Source of the DNA: an uncultured Clostridia bacterium
GTDB taxonomy: Bacteria > Bacillota > Clostridia > Christensenellales > CAG-138
Direction: 5' to 3'
Length of the DNA stretch: 64,000 bases
NCBI GenBank assembly: GCA_947168855.1
Contig: CAMVNO010000004.1
Coordinates: 1 to 64,000 of the forward strand
This document shows, piece by piece, positions 44,464 through 53,766 of the stretch; the first letter of the stretch is position 1, and the number at the start of each line of letters is the position of its first letter. The notes beneath the pieces are model-generated. The model made no database searches. It was given only the letters and a program-made list of their open reading frames with translations, and was not told the origin of the DNA. The translations under genes and the position numbers were made by a program.

Positions 44464-45576
44464 ATGGAACGGTTTTCGGATCTTTTGAAGGGCAAGCTTG
44501 CGTTCGGATGCATGCGCATGCAGCTGGACGCGAACGGCGAGGTGGACCTCGATAATTTCCGTGCGATGGTGGACTGCTACCTTCAGGCGGGATTCAACTA
44601 TTTCGACACGGCGCACGTCTATTACGACGGCAAGAGCGAACGCGCGCTCAGGGAAGCGCTTACGAGCCGCTATCCGCGCGAAAGCTATGTGCTCACGAAC
44701 AAGCTGACCTCAAGCTGCTTCGAGACCGAAGCGGACATCCTGCCGCTGTTTCAGACGCAGCTGGACCTGTGCGGCGTGGAGTATTTCGACTTTTATCTGA
44801 TCCATTCGGTGCTCGAAGGGAACTATCAAAAGTACACGGACTGTCACGCGTTCGAGATCGCGCAGGAGCTCAAAAAGCAGGGGAAGGTGAAACACGTCGG
44901 CATGTCGTTCCATGATTCGCCGGAATTTCTGGACCGTGTGCTCACCGAGCATCCGGAGCTCGAGGTTGTGCAGATCCAGTACAACTGGCTCGACCTCGAC
45001 GATCCGAACGTGCAGTCGCAGGCGTGCATGGACGTATGCAAAAAGCACGATAAGCCGGTGCTCGTCATGGAGCCGATCAAGGGCGGCGGTCTGGTGTTCC
45101 TGCCGGACGCGGCGCAGAGCAGGCTTTCCGCGCTGAACGAGGGCTCGCCCGCGGAGATCGCTCTGCGGTTTGTTGCGGAGCAGGAGCAGGTCGTGATGAT
45201 CCTTTCCGGCATGAACAATGTGGAGCAAATGCAGGAGAACATCACCTTCATGAAGGACCCGAAGCCGCTGTCCGAAGCGGCGCACCGGGCGATCGACGAG
45301 GTCCGCGGAATGATGCGCGCGCTGCCGCTCGTTGCCTGCACCGGCTGCCGCTACTGCACGGACGGCTGCCCGATGAACATCAATATCCCCGGCGTGTTCC
45401 GCTGCATCAACGACAGGATCAAGTTCCCGAATAAGCCCGGCAGCTCCTATGGCTGGTTGACCGGCAAGGGCGGCAAGGCGTCCGACTGCATCGAATGCGG
45501 TCAATGCGAGGATATCTGCCCGCAGCACCTTCCGATCCGCGATCTCTTAAAGCAGGCGGCGGAGCAGTTCGAGTAA
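44464..45576 (+). CDS. Aldo/keto reductase-like oxidoreductase with C-terminal 4Fe-4S clusters
   Basis: 370 residues; GGGAGG precedes the ATG at 44464, and the ORF-track start is too early. Residues about 1-275 form the AKR barrel: NYFDTAHVYYDGKSE with catalytic-type Asp and Tyr, VLTNKL, DFYLIHSV and HVGMSFHDSPE. Near 290-300 is CTGCRYCTDGCPM and near 342-355 CIECGQCEDICPQHLPI, two ferredoxin-type cysteine sets that can hold 4Fe-4S clusters. This arrangement matches the predicted AKR-ferredoxin oxidoreductases common in anaerobes; the physiological substrate is not known. Fe-S clusters in place of pure NADPH chemistry suit an anaerobe. Monocistronic. Confidence 0.93.
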   Translation: MERFSDLLKGKLAFGCMRMQLDANGEVDLDNFRAMVDCYLQAGFNYFDTAHVYYDGKSERALREALTSRYPRESYVLTNKLTSSCFETEADILPLFQTQLDLCGVEYFDFYLIHSVLEGNYQKYTDCHAFEIAQELKKQGKVKHVGMSFHDSPEFLDRVLTEHPELEVVQIQYNWLDLDDPNVQSQACMDVCKKHDKPVLVMEPIKGGGLVFLPDAAQSRLSALNEGSPAEIALRFVAEQEQVVMILSGMNNVEQMQENITFMKDPKPLSEAAHRAIDEVRGMMRALPLVACTGCRYCTDGCPMNINIPGVFRCINDRIKFPNKPGSSYGWLTGKGGKASDCIECGQCEDICPQHLPIRDLLKQAAEQFE

Positions 45577-45578
45577 AC

Positions 45579-45609
45579 GAAAAAGAGCCTCCGGGGAGGC
45601 TCTTTTTTG
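45579..45609. terminator. Bidirectional terminator between convergent genes
   Basis: AGAGCCTCC-GG-GGAGGCTCT, a 9-bp stem with TTTTTTG on the plus side and TTTTTCG on the minus side. Confidence 0.92.
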
Positions 45610-45617
45610 ATGCGTTG

Positions 45618-46325
45618 TTATCTTCTGCGCGCGCGTCCCGCGAGCGACAGGAGCCGCAGCACGGTCACGAACGAGCCGAGCGCGGCAAGCACATAGGTCA
45701 TGGCTGCGGCGCGCAGCATCTTCTTTGCGCCGGGCAGTTCGTCATCCGCAAGATACCCGCCGTCCAGAAGCATATCGAGTCCGCGCTTCGACGCGTTAAA
45801 CTCGACCGGCAGGGTGATGAGCTGGAACAGCAGCACCATCACGTACAGCGCCACGCCGACGATCGCGATGTAATAGCCGATGTTGCCGGCGTTTTGTGCG
45901 ATCAGCGAAAGCAGCAGTCCGCCGATGACCATGATCGGTCCGAGCCGGCTGCCGATGTTTGCCGCGGGCAGGATCACGCTGCGGAAGCGCATGGGACCGT
46001 AATCCTCATTGTACTGCAGCACGTGCCCGATCTCGTGCGCGGCGACGGCGAGCGCGGAGACCGAGCTCGATCCGTAAACCGCCTCGGACAGCCCCACGAC
46101 CTGATTCTTCGGATCGAAATGGTCGGTCAGGCTTCCCGAAACCTGCTCGACCGGAAGACTGAGCCCGTTCCGGTACAAAAGCTCCTGCGCCAGCCCGGCG
46201 CCGGTCACGCCCTTTCTTGCGGGAACCTGCGCGTACTTTCTGAATACGCTGCTCACGCGTCCCTGCGCGATCAGCGAAAGCAGCATGACGGCGATCGCCA
46301 AAAAATAATACAAATAACCTTCCAT
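45618..46325 (-). CDS. Membrane Zn-metallopeptidase, YugP/DUF2268-like family
   Basis: 235 residues from the ATG at 46325 (MEGYLYYFLAIAVMLLSLIAQ). An N-terminal membrane helix is followed by a cytosolic HExxH motif, AAHEIGHVLQY (near residue 97), preceded by the NQVVGLSEAVYGSSSVSALAVAAHE stretch typical of the YugP group. Two further hydrophobic segments (about 125-170) and one near the C-terminus follow. B. subtilis YugP is a putative neutral zinc metallopeptidase of unknown substrate. No ribosome binding site precedes the ATG; a TATAAT ends only 6 bases upstream, so the mRNA may be leaderless. Confidence 0.88.
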   Translation of the reverse strand: MEGYLYYFLAIAVMLLSLIAQGRVSSVFRKYAQVPARKGVTGAGLAQELLYRNGLSLPVEQVSGSLTDHFDPKNQVVGLSEAVYGSSSVSALAVAAHEIGHVLQYNEDYGPMRFRSVILPAANIGSRLGPIMVIGGLLLSLIAQNAGNIGYYIAIVGVALYVMVLLFQLITLPVEFNASKRGLDMLLDGGYLADDELPGAKKMLRAAAMTYVLAALGSFVTVLRLLSLAGRARRR

Positions 46326-46392
46326 ATTTTTATTATAGCGCATCGGGTCCGAAAAAACCATCGCCAATCGTGAAAAAACTGTAAGCTTTCTG

Positions 46393-46430
46393 CAAAAAAC
46401 CGCCGGGAAACAACTTGTTCCCCGGCGGTC
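46393..46430 (-). terminator. Terminator of the caspase-like gene
   Basis: On the minus strand ACCGCCGGGGAACAAGTTGTTTCCCGGCGGT, then TTTTTTG; a strong stem about 20 bases after the stop. Confidence 0.9.
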
Positions 46431-46449
46431 CGATTCCCCCCGAAACGGT

Positions 46450-48228
46450 TTATCTTGCAAACAGAACGGTGCTCAGCTTGCCGTAGTACTGCGTCGTCTG
46501 CGTGATGTTGTCCTGACCCGTTTGGTTAATGTATTGCCGTCTCCAATACGCGACAAAATCGCAAACGTAGTTATAGATCTCTTCGAGCGTTGCCTTGGAA
46601 TTGCCATCGGTATCCGCCGACATGCCGCCTTCGACGTACGATCCGCTCGGATATTCGCAGCCCATGCCTTCCACAATGCCCGCCGTAAACACGCCGAAGG
46701 ACAGACCGCTCGTAAAGGAGAGCGACGACGACGTCTGATCGTATCTGGCGGCGGTCAGGACCGTGAACTTGCTCTGCGCCAGTTCGCCCAGCTTCTGCGT
46801 TGCCGAGAACTCCGCTTCCGATTCGTCCGTAAACGTGTAACCGGTGAACGCGTCGACCACGCTCTGATTGAACTGATCCAGCGCTTCTTCGTCGTTTGCC
46901 GCATCGCCGTTCTTATGGATCGACGCGCCGGAGAAGCAGCTGTCCAGCATTACGACAACCTTGCCCTTGAACGCGGACAGCGCGGTCGCAAGCTCATCCG
47001 TCCGGATATAGTTTTTGTCTATCGTGCAGAGCGCGCCCTGATATGAGCCCATATAGTTGTTCGCGCCGTGTCCGGAATAGTAGAAATACAGTACGTCATA
47101 GCTCTTCGAGCTCTTGGCATAGGCGGCGATCGCCTTGGTGATATCGCTCTTTGTCGCGTCCGGCAGCTTCTTGATCTTATACTTGGAGCGAAGTCCGCCC
47201 AGCATGCCCGCCATTGCCTTCATGTCGTTCAGGCAGCCGGACAGCGTTCCGTCGCTGTAGTTTTCCTCGCCGACCAGGATCGCAAAATACTGCGGAACGG
47301 TCAGCTTGGCGGAAGAGGTCTTGACGCTGCCCTGCGCGTTCTTCACCACGCAGCGATACAGTCTGCCGTCCATGGCGCGGGTCGTCTTGATCGAAAACGT
47401 CGCCTTGTTGTATCCCGTCTCGGTGCATTTCACCCAGGTCTTGCCTGCGTCGTCGCTGTACTGCCACTGGTACTTCATGCCGGTGCCGCACGCTTCCACC
47501 GTGAACTTCGCCTTCAGCCCGACTGCCGCTTTCTTGGCCGCGGGCTGCGCGACGATCGCGGGCTTGACGCCGGAAACGGTCAGTCTCGCGCCCTTCGACT
47601 TGGTGCTGCCGACGGAGTTCTTCACAACGCAACGGTACAGGCTGCCGTTGTTCTTTTCGCTGCCCTTGACCTTCAGGCTTGCGCTCGTCTTATCCTTGAT
47701 ATTCTTCCAGGTCTCGCCGTTGTCGTTCGAGATCTGCCATTGATAGCTCTTTCCGGTTCCGCCCGCAGCGACCTTGAATGTGACCGACTTGCCGGCGGCG
47801 ACCTTCTGCGCCGAAGGCTGCGTCAGGATCCTCGGCTTCACGCCGGAGACCGTCAGCCGGACCTTCTTGGAGGTGACGCTGCTGCTGCCGCTCTTCACGA
47901 TGCAGCGATACAGATTGCCGTTGTTCTTCGCGGTTGCCTCGACCTTGGCGCTCGCGCTCGTCATGCCGCTCCAGTTCTTCCACGTCTTGCCGTTATCCTT
48001 GCTGTACTGCCACTGATAGGCGCTTGCGCCGCTCGCGGTTACACGGAACGTTGCGGTCTTGCCAACGGCAACCGTCACGTTGGTCGGCTGCTTGGTGATG
48101 GTCGGCGCAGAATACACCGTTCCCGTAAGGGCGGTGTGTACATCCGCGTCCGCAGACTGCATGCCGAACGGCAGCAGCGCAAGGCACATGCACAGCGCAA
48201 AGATAAATGCCAATGCCCGTTTTTTCAT
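46450..48228 (-). CDS. Secreted Ig-repeat protein with caspase-like (C14) protease domain
   Basis: 592 residues from the ATG at 48228, behind GGAGG. Signal peptide MKKRALAFIFALCMCLALLPFGM; then three Ig-like repeats (about 45-305: VGKTATFRV, YQWQYSKDNGKTWKNW, NGNLYRCIV). They are nearly the same repeats as in the protein at 23051, down to the linker SGVKPRI. Residues about 311-590 are a C14 caspase/metacaspase fold: FAILVGEENY, ALNDM-like CLNDMKAM, catalytic H387 in YYSGHGANN, C431 in MLDSCFSGA, and a late DTDGNSKATLEEIYNYV segment that resembles a calcium loop. Both catalytic residues are intact. Metacaspase-type enzymes cut after Arg or Lys; whether this one does is unknown. Export is predicted, so the target is at the cell surface or outside. 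Confidence 0.92.
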   Translation of the reverse strand: MKKRALAFIFALCMCLALLPFGMQSADADVHTALTGTVYSAPTITKQPTNVTVAVGKTATFRVTASGASAYQWQYSKDNGKTWKNWSGMTSASAKVEATAKNNGNLYRCIVKSGSSSVTSKKVRLTVSGVKPRILTQPSAQKVAAGKSVTFKVAAGGTGKSYQWQISNDNGETWKNIKDKTSASLKVKGSEKNNGSLYRCVVKNSVGSTKSKGARLTVSGVKPAIVAQPAAKKAAVGLKAKFTVEACGTGMKYQWQYSDDAGKTWVKCTETGYNKATFSIKTTRAMDGRLYRCVVKNAQGSVKTSSAKLTVPQYFAILVGEENYSDGTLSGCLNDMKAMAGMLGGLRSKYKIKKLPDATKSDITKAIAAYAKSSKSYDVLYFYYSGHGANNYMGSYQGALCTIDKNYIRTDELATALSAFKGKVVVMLDSCFSGASIHKNGDAANDEEALDQFNQSVVDAFTGYTFTDESEAEFSATQKLGELAQSKFTVLTAARYDQTSSSLSFTSGLSFGVFTAGIVEGMGCEYPSGSYVEGGMSADTDGNSKATLEEIYNYVCDFVAYWRRQYINQTGQDNITQTTQYYGKLSTVLFAR

Positions 48229-48329
48229 GATAAGTCCTCCCCTCAATCATTATGGATCCGATCCGGACTGGGCGACGCCGTCGTGACAGGTCGGCGTTTT
48301 CCCCCGTGCGTTTTCCAATATCTTCTACT

Positions 48330-48358
48330 ATTATACGTACCCCCCTTGGGAAAGTCAA
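48330..48358 (-). promoter_or_regulatory. Promoter of the caspase-like gene
   Basis: TTGACT, 17 bases, TATAAT on the minus strand. The leader of about 95 bases has no obvious regulatory RNA. Confidence 0.8.
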
Positions 48359-48424
48359 GAATCGATCGGCATTTTATCCGATATCCGGCGCGGCAAATTC
48401 CTTGCTTTTCCCGATCAAAATCCC

Positions 48425-48452
48425 GTTGCAAATCACGGAAAATATGGTATAA
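48425..48452 (+). promoter_or_regulatory. Promoter of asnS
   Basis: TTGCAA, 16 bases, TATAAT, giving a leader of about 35 bases and no space for a T-box. Confidence 0.75.
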
Positions 48453-48494
48453 TGCTCTTTACAATACGGAAAAGACCTTTCGGGAGGCAGATAT

Positions 48495-49877
48495 ATGCAG
48501 TATTTGAAGCTCAGGGATATTCAAAAGGCGCCGGAACAATACGTCGGCGCGATCACCGTGTGCGGCTGGGTCCGCACCGTGCGCGAAGGCAAGGCGTTCG
48601 GCTTTATCGAGCTGAACGACGGCACCTCGTTCCGCCCCGTGCAGATCGTGTACCCGAACGACGAGCGCAAGCTCGGCAAGGGACTCACCACCGGCTGCGC
48701 GATCGTCGTCGACGGCGAACTTCTTCTGACGCCGGACGCGCCGCAGCCGTTCGAGATCCACGCAAGCGCGATCGTGATCGAGGGCGAATGCCCGCCGGAC
48801 TATCCGATGCAGAAAAAGCGCCACACGCTGGAGTACCTTCGCACCATGCAGACGCTGCGTCCGCGCACCAATACGTTCCTTGCGACGTTCCGCGTACGCT
48901 CGGTCGTTGCGGCGGCGATCCACGAATTCTTCCAGGACCGCGGCTTCGTGTATGTGCACACGCCGATTTTGACCAACGCGGACTGCGAGGGCCGCGGCGA
49001 GATGTTCCAGGTCACAACGCTCGACCTTGAAAACCTGCCCCGCACCGAGGACGGCAAGGTCGACTATTCGCAGGACTTTTTCAAAAAGCCCGTGCATCTA
49101 AGTGGTTCCGGTCAGCTCTACGGCGAGGCGTTCGCGCTGGCGTTCCGCGACATCTACACCTTCGGACCGACGTTCCGCGCGGAATACTCCTTCACCGCCC
49201 GCCACGCGAGCGAGTTCTGGATGATCGAGCCGGAGATGGCGTTCTGCGATCTCGAGGGCGATATGGACGTCGCCGAAGCGATGGTCAAGTACATCATTCA
49301 GACGGTGCTCGACCGCTGCCCCGCGGAGATGGAATTCTTCAACAAGTTCGTGGACAAGGGGCTTCTTTCGCGGCTTGACAACGTGCTGAACAACGAGTTC
49401 AAGCGCCTTTCCTACACCGAAGCGATCGAGATCCTCAAAAACTCCGGCGAGCACTTTGAGTACCCGGTCGAGTGGGGCGTCGATCTGCAGAGCGAGCACG
49501 AGCGCTACATCACCGAGAAGGTCTTCGGAAAGCCGGTGTTTTTGACCGACTACCCGAAGGAGATCAAGAGCTTCTATATGCGCCAGAACGACGACGGCAA
49601 GACCGTCGCGGCGGCGGATCTGCTGGTTCCGGGCGTCGGCGAGATCATCGGCGGCAGTCAGCGCGAGGAGCGCTATGACGTGCTCGACGCGCGCTGCAAG
49701 GAGCTCGGCATGGACATGAGCGAGTACCAGTGGTTCCTCGATCTACGGAAGTACGGCGGCGTCAAGCACGCGGGCTTCGGGCTCGGCTTCGAGCGCATGG
49801 TCATGTACCTCACGGGCATGCAGAACATCCGCGACGTACTGCCCTTCCCGCGCACCGCGGCGAATCTGGAAATGTAA
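48495..49877 (+). CDS. asnS: Asparaginyl-tRNA synthetase
   Basis: 460 residues; GGGAGG precedes the ATG. Class IIb synthetase that charges tRNA-Asn. N-terminal OB-fold anticodon-binding domain ([22 protein letters not shown]), motif 1 region around [23 protein letters not shown], motif 2 [24 protein letters not shown] and motif 3 [16 protein letters not shown] near the C-terminus. The [14 protein letters not shown] stretch and overall length fit AsnRS and not AspRS. Direct Asn-tRNA formation is therefore present. Single-gene unit with its own promoter and terminator. Confidence 0.97.
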   Translation: MQYLKLRDIQKAPEQYVGAITVCGWVRTVREGKAFGFIELNDGTSFRPVQIVYPNDERKLGKGLTTGCAIVVDGELLLTPDAPQPFEIHASAIVIEGECPPDYPMQKKRHTLEYLRTMQTLRPRTNTFLATFRVRSVVAAAIHEFFQDRGFVYVHTPILTNADCEGRGEMFQVTTLDLENLPRTEDGKVDYSQDFFKKPVHLSGSGQLYGEAFALAFRDIYTFGPTFRAEYSFTARHASEFWMIEPEMAFCDLEGDMDVAEAMVKYIIQTVLDRCPAEMEFFNKFVDKGLLSRLDNVLNNEFKRLSYTEAIEILKNSGEHFEYPVEWGVDLQSEHERYITEKVFGKPVFLTDYPKEIKSFYMRQNDDGKTVAAADLLVPGVGEIIGGSQREERYDVLDARCKELGMDMSEYQWFLDLRKYGGVKHAGFGLGFERMVMYLTGMQNIRDVLPFPRTAANLEM

Positions 49878-49891
49878 AACAGCATACGGCA

Positions 49892-49917
49892 AAACCGCCC
49901 TTTCCGGGCGGTTTTTT
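49892..49917 (+). terminator. Terminator of asnS
   Basis: AACCGCCC-TTTCC-GGGCGGTT then TTTTTG; it may also serve the convergent ABC operon. Confidence 0.9.
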
Positions 49918-49927
49918 GTGTGCTTTG

Positions 49928-51832
49928 TTATGCGTTCTTCTGCTGTTCTTCGAGGCGCTGACGCTCCCTTTCGAACTGCAGCGTGTAGAGCGAATAGTAT
50001 CTGCCCTTCTTTGCGAGCAGCGCCTGATGCGTGCCCTGCTCGATGATCTCGCCGCGCCGCAGAACGATGATGTTGTCCGCGTGCTGGATCGTCGACAACC
50101 GGTGCGCCACGATCAGCATGGTGCCGATGTTCATCATCTTCTCCAGCGAATCCTGAATGAGGACCTCGGTTTCGGTGTCGATGTTCGCGGTCGCCTCGTC
50201 GAGGATCATCACCGCGGGCTTATGGATGATGGTCCGCGCAAAGCTCAGAAGCTGCCGCTGTCCCGCCGAGAAGTTGTTGCCGCGCTCGCGCACGACCTCG
50301 TCGAGCCCGTTTTCGAGCCGGTCGATGAAATGATCCGCGTTGACGTAGCGGCACGCTTCCCTGATCTCGTCGTCGTCTATGCCTTCAAGCCCTAAAAGGA
50401 TGTTGCTGCGGATCGTGCCGGAGAACAGGAACACGTCCTGCAGCATCTGTCCGAAATGCTTCCTGAGCGAAGCCGTTTTGATCCTGCGGATGTCGACGCC
50501 GTCGATCAGGATCTCGCCCTTCTGGAACTCGTAGTTGCGGCAGATCAGCGACAGGATCGTCGTCTTGCCGGAGCCGGTCGCGCCGACGAACGCCACGGTC
50601 TCGTTCGGATTGACATGGAACGAGACGTCCTTCAGCACCCATTCGTCCGGGATATAGCTGAACCAGACATGCCGGAATTCGATCTCACCGCGGACCTCGT
50701 TAAGCTCGATCGCGTCCGGCGCGTCCTGAAGCTTCGGTTCGATGTCCATGATCGTGAAGACCTTTTCGGCGCTTGCGAACGCGGACTGCAGCCAGTTGAA
50801 CTGCTCGGCGAGGTTCTGGATCGGGTTATAGAACTTGTTGATGTACATATAGAAGCTGACGATCGTGCCGACCTCCAGCGTCTGTCCGAGGAACGATGTG
50901 CCGTCGAGATACCCCTTGCCGCCGAGGAAGAACAGACACAGCACGGAGCTGATATAGAGCATGTACACGAGCGGGCGGAAGATGCCGAAGACCAGGATCT
51001 GTTCGCGCTTTGCCTTGCCGAGCCCGTTGCTCTTCTCCGTAAAATCGCGCAGCTTTTCGTGTTCGCGATTGAAGATCTGCGTGATCTTGATGCCGGAAAG
51101 ATTCTCGGAAAGATACGTATTGATGTCCGTCGTGCGGTCCTTGACGCGGCGGTAGGCGCGGCGGGCGAACTTCCGGAAGATCACCGTGAACAGCACGATG
51201 AACGGCACGAAGCACAATACCATCAGCGTCAGCTCGTAGTTCAGCGCAACCATCGCGGCGAACACGCCGACGATCACAAACAGGTTCTTCACAAGGTTGA
51301 CGAGCAGGGATGTGAACATCAGCGAGATCGCGTTCGTGTCGTTGGTCACGCGCGTGACGAGCTTGCCGACCGGCATGGCGTTCATCTGCTCATGCGAGAG
51401 CGACTCGATGTGCGTGAACAGGTCCTCACGCATGACGGAGATGATCCTTTGTCCCACCTTCTGCAGCACGATCGCCTGCACATAGGTGCAGACCATCGAC
51501 ACGATCAGAATGCCCGCATAGACCGCGACGAGCACGAAAAGCTCCTTCAGCGCAAAGTCCGCGCGGATCAGTCCCGTGATCCTGCCGACCAGCAGCGGGG
51601 AAACGATGTCGTAGGCGATGCCGACGAGCACGATGAACCCGACGAAAATAAACTTGCCCGCGTACGGCCTGGCGTAGCGCATGAGGCGTTTGACGATCTC
51701 GCTGTCCTTCATGTGCCGGTCAAAGCCGATCGCCTGTTTTTTGTCCTTGATCATGGCGAACGCAACGATCAGAATGACGGAGATCAGGCCGATGATGCCG
51801 CCGACCAGAAGCAGAGGATAGTATTCGTGCAT
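49928..51832 (-). CDS. ABC exporter half-transporter, subunit 2 (catalytically competent ATPase site)
   Basis: 634 residues from the ATG at 51832 behind AAGGAGG; the ORF-track start is 31 codons too early. It has a hydrophobic helix at the very N-terminus, then a type I exporter membrane domain of six helices (about 45-360) and a nucleotide-binding domain: Walker A VGATGSGKTT near 419, Q-loop, signature FSAGQRQ near 522 (non-standard for LSGGQ) and Walker B VMILDEATANID with catalytic Glu. It pairs with the subunit encoded 13 bases upstream. The complementary defects (this signature is degenerate, the partner lacks the catalytic Glu) mark a heterodimeric exporter of the BmrCD/TM287-288 type. 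Substrate unknown: drugs, lipids or peptides. Confidence 0.93.
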   Translation of the reverse strand: MHEYYPLLLVGGIIGLISVILIVAFAMIKDKKQAIGFDRHMKDSEIVKRLMRYARPYAGKFIFVGFIVLVGIAYDIVSPLLVGRITGLIRADFALKELFVLVAVYAGILIVSMVCTYVQAIVLQKVGQRIISVMREDLFTHIESLSHEQMNAMPVGKLVTRVTNDTNAISLMFTSLLVNLVKNLFVIVGVFAAMVALNYELTLMVLCFVPFIVLFTVIFRKFARRAYRRVKDRTTDINTYLSENLSGIKITQIFNREHEKLRDFTEKSNGLGKAKREQILVFGIFRPLVYMLYISSVLCLFFLGGKGYLDGTSFLGQTLEVGTIVSFYMYINKFYNPIQNLAEQFNWLQSAFASAEKVFTIMDIEPKLQDAPDAIELNEVRGEIEFRHVWFSYIPDEWVLKDVSFHVNPNETVAFVGATGSGKTTILSLICRNYEFQKGEILIDGVDIRRIKTASLRKHFGQMLQDVFLFSGTIRSNILLGLEGIDDDEIREACRYVNADHFIDRLENGLDEVVRERGNNFSAGQRQLLSFARTIIHKPAVMILDEATANIDTETEVLIQDSLEKMMNIGTMLIVAHRLSTIQHADNIIVLRRGEIIEQGTHQALLAKKGRYYSLYTLQFERERQRLEEQQKNA

Positions 51833-51845
51833 GTCCGTCACCTCC

Positions 51846-53618
51846 TTACGCGTTCGCGGCTTCTTCGAGCCGCTGCAGTTCGACCATGTGCGCGTACGCG
51901 GGGCAGGTCTCCATGAGCTCGTCATGGCTGCCGACCGCCTTTACACGTCCGTCGTCGATAAAGATCAGCTTGTCAAGATCGCGGACCGTGGAGATGCGGT
52001 GCGCGATCAGGATCGTCGTTCTGCCCTTGCGGCTTTCCCTGAGGTTCTTCAGAATGACCTTTTCGGTGTCGGTGTCGACCGCGGAAACGGAGTCGTCGAG
52101 GATCAGGATCGGCGCGTTCTTCATCAGCGCCCGCGCAATCGAGATACGCTGCTTCTGCCCGCCGGAAACCGTAACGCCGCGTTCGCCGAGGACCGTCGTA
52201 TATCCGTCGCGGAAATCGACGATGTTCGAATGCACGTCGGAAAGCTGCGCCGCAAGCTCCACCGCTTCCTCGTTCAGCTCGTCGTATGCAAAATTGATGT
52301 TGTTCGCAATCGTGTCGGAGAACAGGAAATTATCCTGCGGAACGTACGCGCACGCCTCGCGCACCGAGCGGATCGACACGTCGGTGACGTCGTGCCCGTC
52401 GATGAACAGCGTCCCTTTCGGCACGTTGTAGGTGCGCAGAATGAGATCGACCAGCGTCGTTTTGCCCGCGCCGGTCTTGCCGATCAGACCCACGCTTTCG
52501 CCCGGCTCGATCCTGAACGACACGTCCTCCAGCGCGTTGAACTCGCCGTCCGGGTAGCGGAAGGACAGATGCTTAAACTCGATCCCGCCCCGAATGCCGG
52601 AAAGCTCCTCCGCATTCGGTTCGTCGTGCACCGTGATCTCCGCCTCCAGAAGCTCGGAAACGCGCTTCATCGACGCCTTGCCGCGCGCGCTCTTTTCGAT
52701 CAGCATCGACACCGCCATGACCGGCCATACGACCGAGGTGAAGTACGCGATATATTCCACGAGCTGTCCGGCGTTGAACCGCTTCTCATAAACGAGCCAG
52801 CCGCCGTAGCCGAGGATCACGCAGATGACCGTCTCGACCAGCAGCACGATAAAGACGTGCATCAGCGTTGAAATGCGGGTGTAATCGACGTTCGTGTCCT
52901 CGTTTTCAACGTTGAGCTTTCGGAACGACATGAGCTCATGCAGCTCCTTCACGAACGCCTTGATCACCGCAAAGCCGGAAAAGCTCTCCTGCGCAAAATC
53001 GCTCAGGTTCGAGAACGCGCGCTGACGGACCTCCCATTTTTTCATCATCGCCTTGCCCATGAATACGCCGATCAGCAGGAGCAGGCCGAGCGGGATCAGC
53101 GTCAGAAGCGTCAGCCGGATGTCCATGCGCCACATCTTCACGAACGCCAACACGCCCAGAAACGCCGCGTCGAAGAACATCAGCAGTCCGTCGCCGAAGC
53201 ACTCCTGGATCGTGTCGAGGTCGTTGGTAAAGAGGCTCATCAGGTTGCCGACCTTGTTGACCTGGTAGTATTCGCGCGAAAGGTCCTTGCAGTGGTCGAA
53301 CATCCTGATGCGCAGATCCGTCTCGACGCGGATCGCCGAACCGAAGAAGCAGACGCGCCACAAAAAGCGCCCGACGACCATCACCGCGACGATCCAGACG
53401 ACCGGCAGACAGATGCGATCCAGCAGAAAGTCCGTGTTGAACGGAACCATGCCGCCGCGATAGAGTACCTGCCCCTCGTTGAGCCCGTTGATCAGCATCC
53501 GATACAGCTCCGGGATGATCAGCTGCACGTAATCGACCAGGATCAGCGCGATCGCGCCCAGGAGCAGTCTCGGCGCGTATTTCAGATAATATCGATTGAT
53601 GTGTTTTCCGAATATCAA
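51846..53618 (-). CDS. ABC exporter half-transporter, subunit 1 (degenerate ATPase site)
   Basis: 590 residues with a TTG start at 53618, placed behind AGAGGT. Six-helix exporter membrane domain (LLLGAIALILVDYVQLIIPELYRMLINGL onward), then a nucleotide-binding domain: Walker A IGKTGAGKTT near 380, canonical signature VSGGQKQRISIARAL near 485 and Walker B LILDDSVSAVD near 506. Asp stands where the catalytic Glu is expected, so one of the two ATP sites of the heterodimer is non-hydrolysing. This is usual for heterodimeric multidrug-type exporters in Bacillota. First gene of the pair. Confidence 0.93.
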   Translation of the reverse strand: MIFGKHINRYYLKYAPRLLLGAIALILVDYVQLIIPELYRMLINGLNEGQVLYRGGMVPFNTDFLLDRICLPVVWIVAVMVVGRFLWRVCFFGSAIRVETDLRIRMFDHCKDLSREYYQVNKVGNLMSLFTNDLDTIQECFGDGLLMFFDAAFLGVLAFVKMWRMDIRLTLLTLIPLGLLLLIGVFMGKAMMKKWEVRQRAFSNLSDFAQESFSGFAVIKAFVKELHELMSFRKLNVENEDTNVDYTRISTLMHVFIVLLVETVICVILGYGGWLVYEKRFNAGQLVEYIAYFTSVVWPVMAVSMLIEKSARGKASMKRVSELLEAEITVHDEPNAEELSGIRGGIEFKHLSFRYPDGEFNALEDVSFRIEPGESVGLIGKTGAGKTTLVDLILRTYNVPKGTLFIDGHDVTDVSIRSVREACAYVPQDNFLFSDTIANNINFAYDELNEEAVELAAQLSDVHSNIVDFRDGYTTVLGERGVTVSGGQKQRISIARALMKNAPILILDDSVSAVDTDTEKVILKNLRESRKGRTTILIAHRISTVRDLDKLIFIDDGRVKAVGSHDELMETCPAYAHMVELQRLEEAANA

Positions 53619-53653
53619 GGTCCCGTACCTCTTTTTTCTTGTCCTGTATCCTC

Positions 53654-53682
53654 ATTATAAAGGAGTGCCGCGCAAAAAGCAA
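53654..53682 (-). promoter_or_regulatory. Promoter of the ABC exporter operon
   Basis: TTGCTT, 17 bases, TATAAT on the minus strand, about 35 bases before the TTG start. Confidence 0.7.
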
Positions 53683-53725
53683 CCGGTTTTTGTATCCACT
53701 GGAAACAATATCCGGCTCCGCGCGA

Positions 53726-53751
53726 AAAAGCGGAAGCCCTTCGGCTTCCGC
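53726..53751 (-). terminator. Terminator of pepF
   Basis: On the minus strand GCGGAAGCC-GAA-GGGCTTCCGC, then TTTTTCG, shortly after the stop at 53767. Confidence 0.88.
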
Positions 53752-53766
53752 TCGGCTTTGCGTTCG

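Noticed and set aside
48359-48494. Possible T-box leader before asnS
   Set aside because: The promoter is about 45 bases from the start codon, which leaves no space for a T-box; no specifier or TGGN motif is seen.
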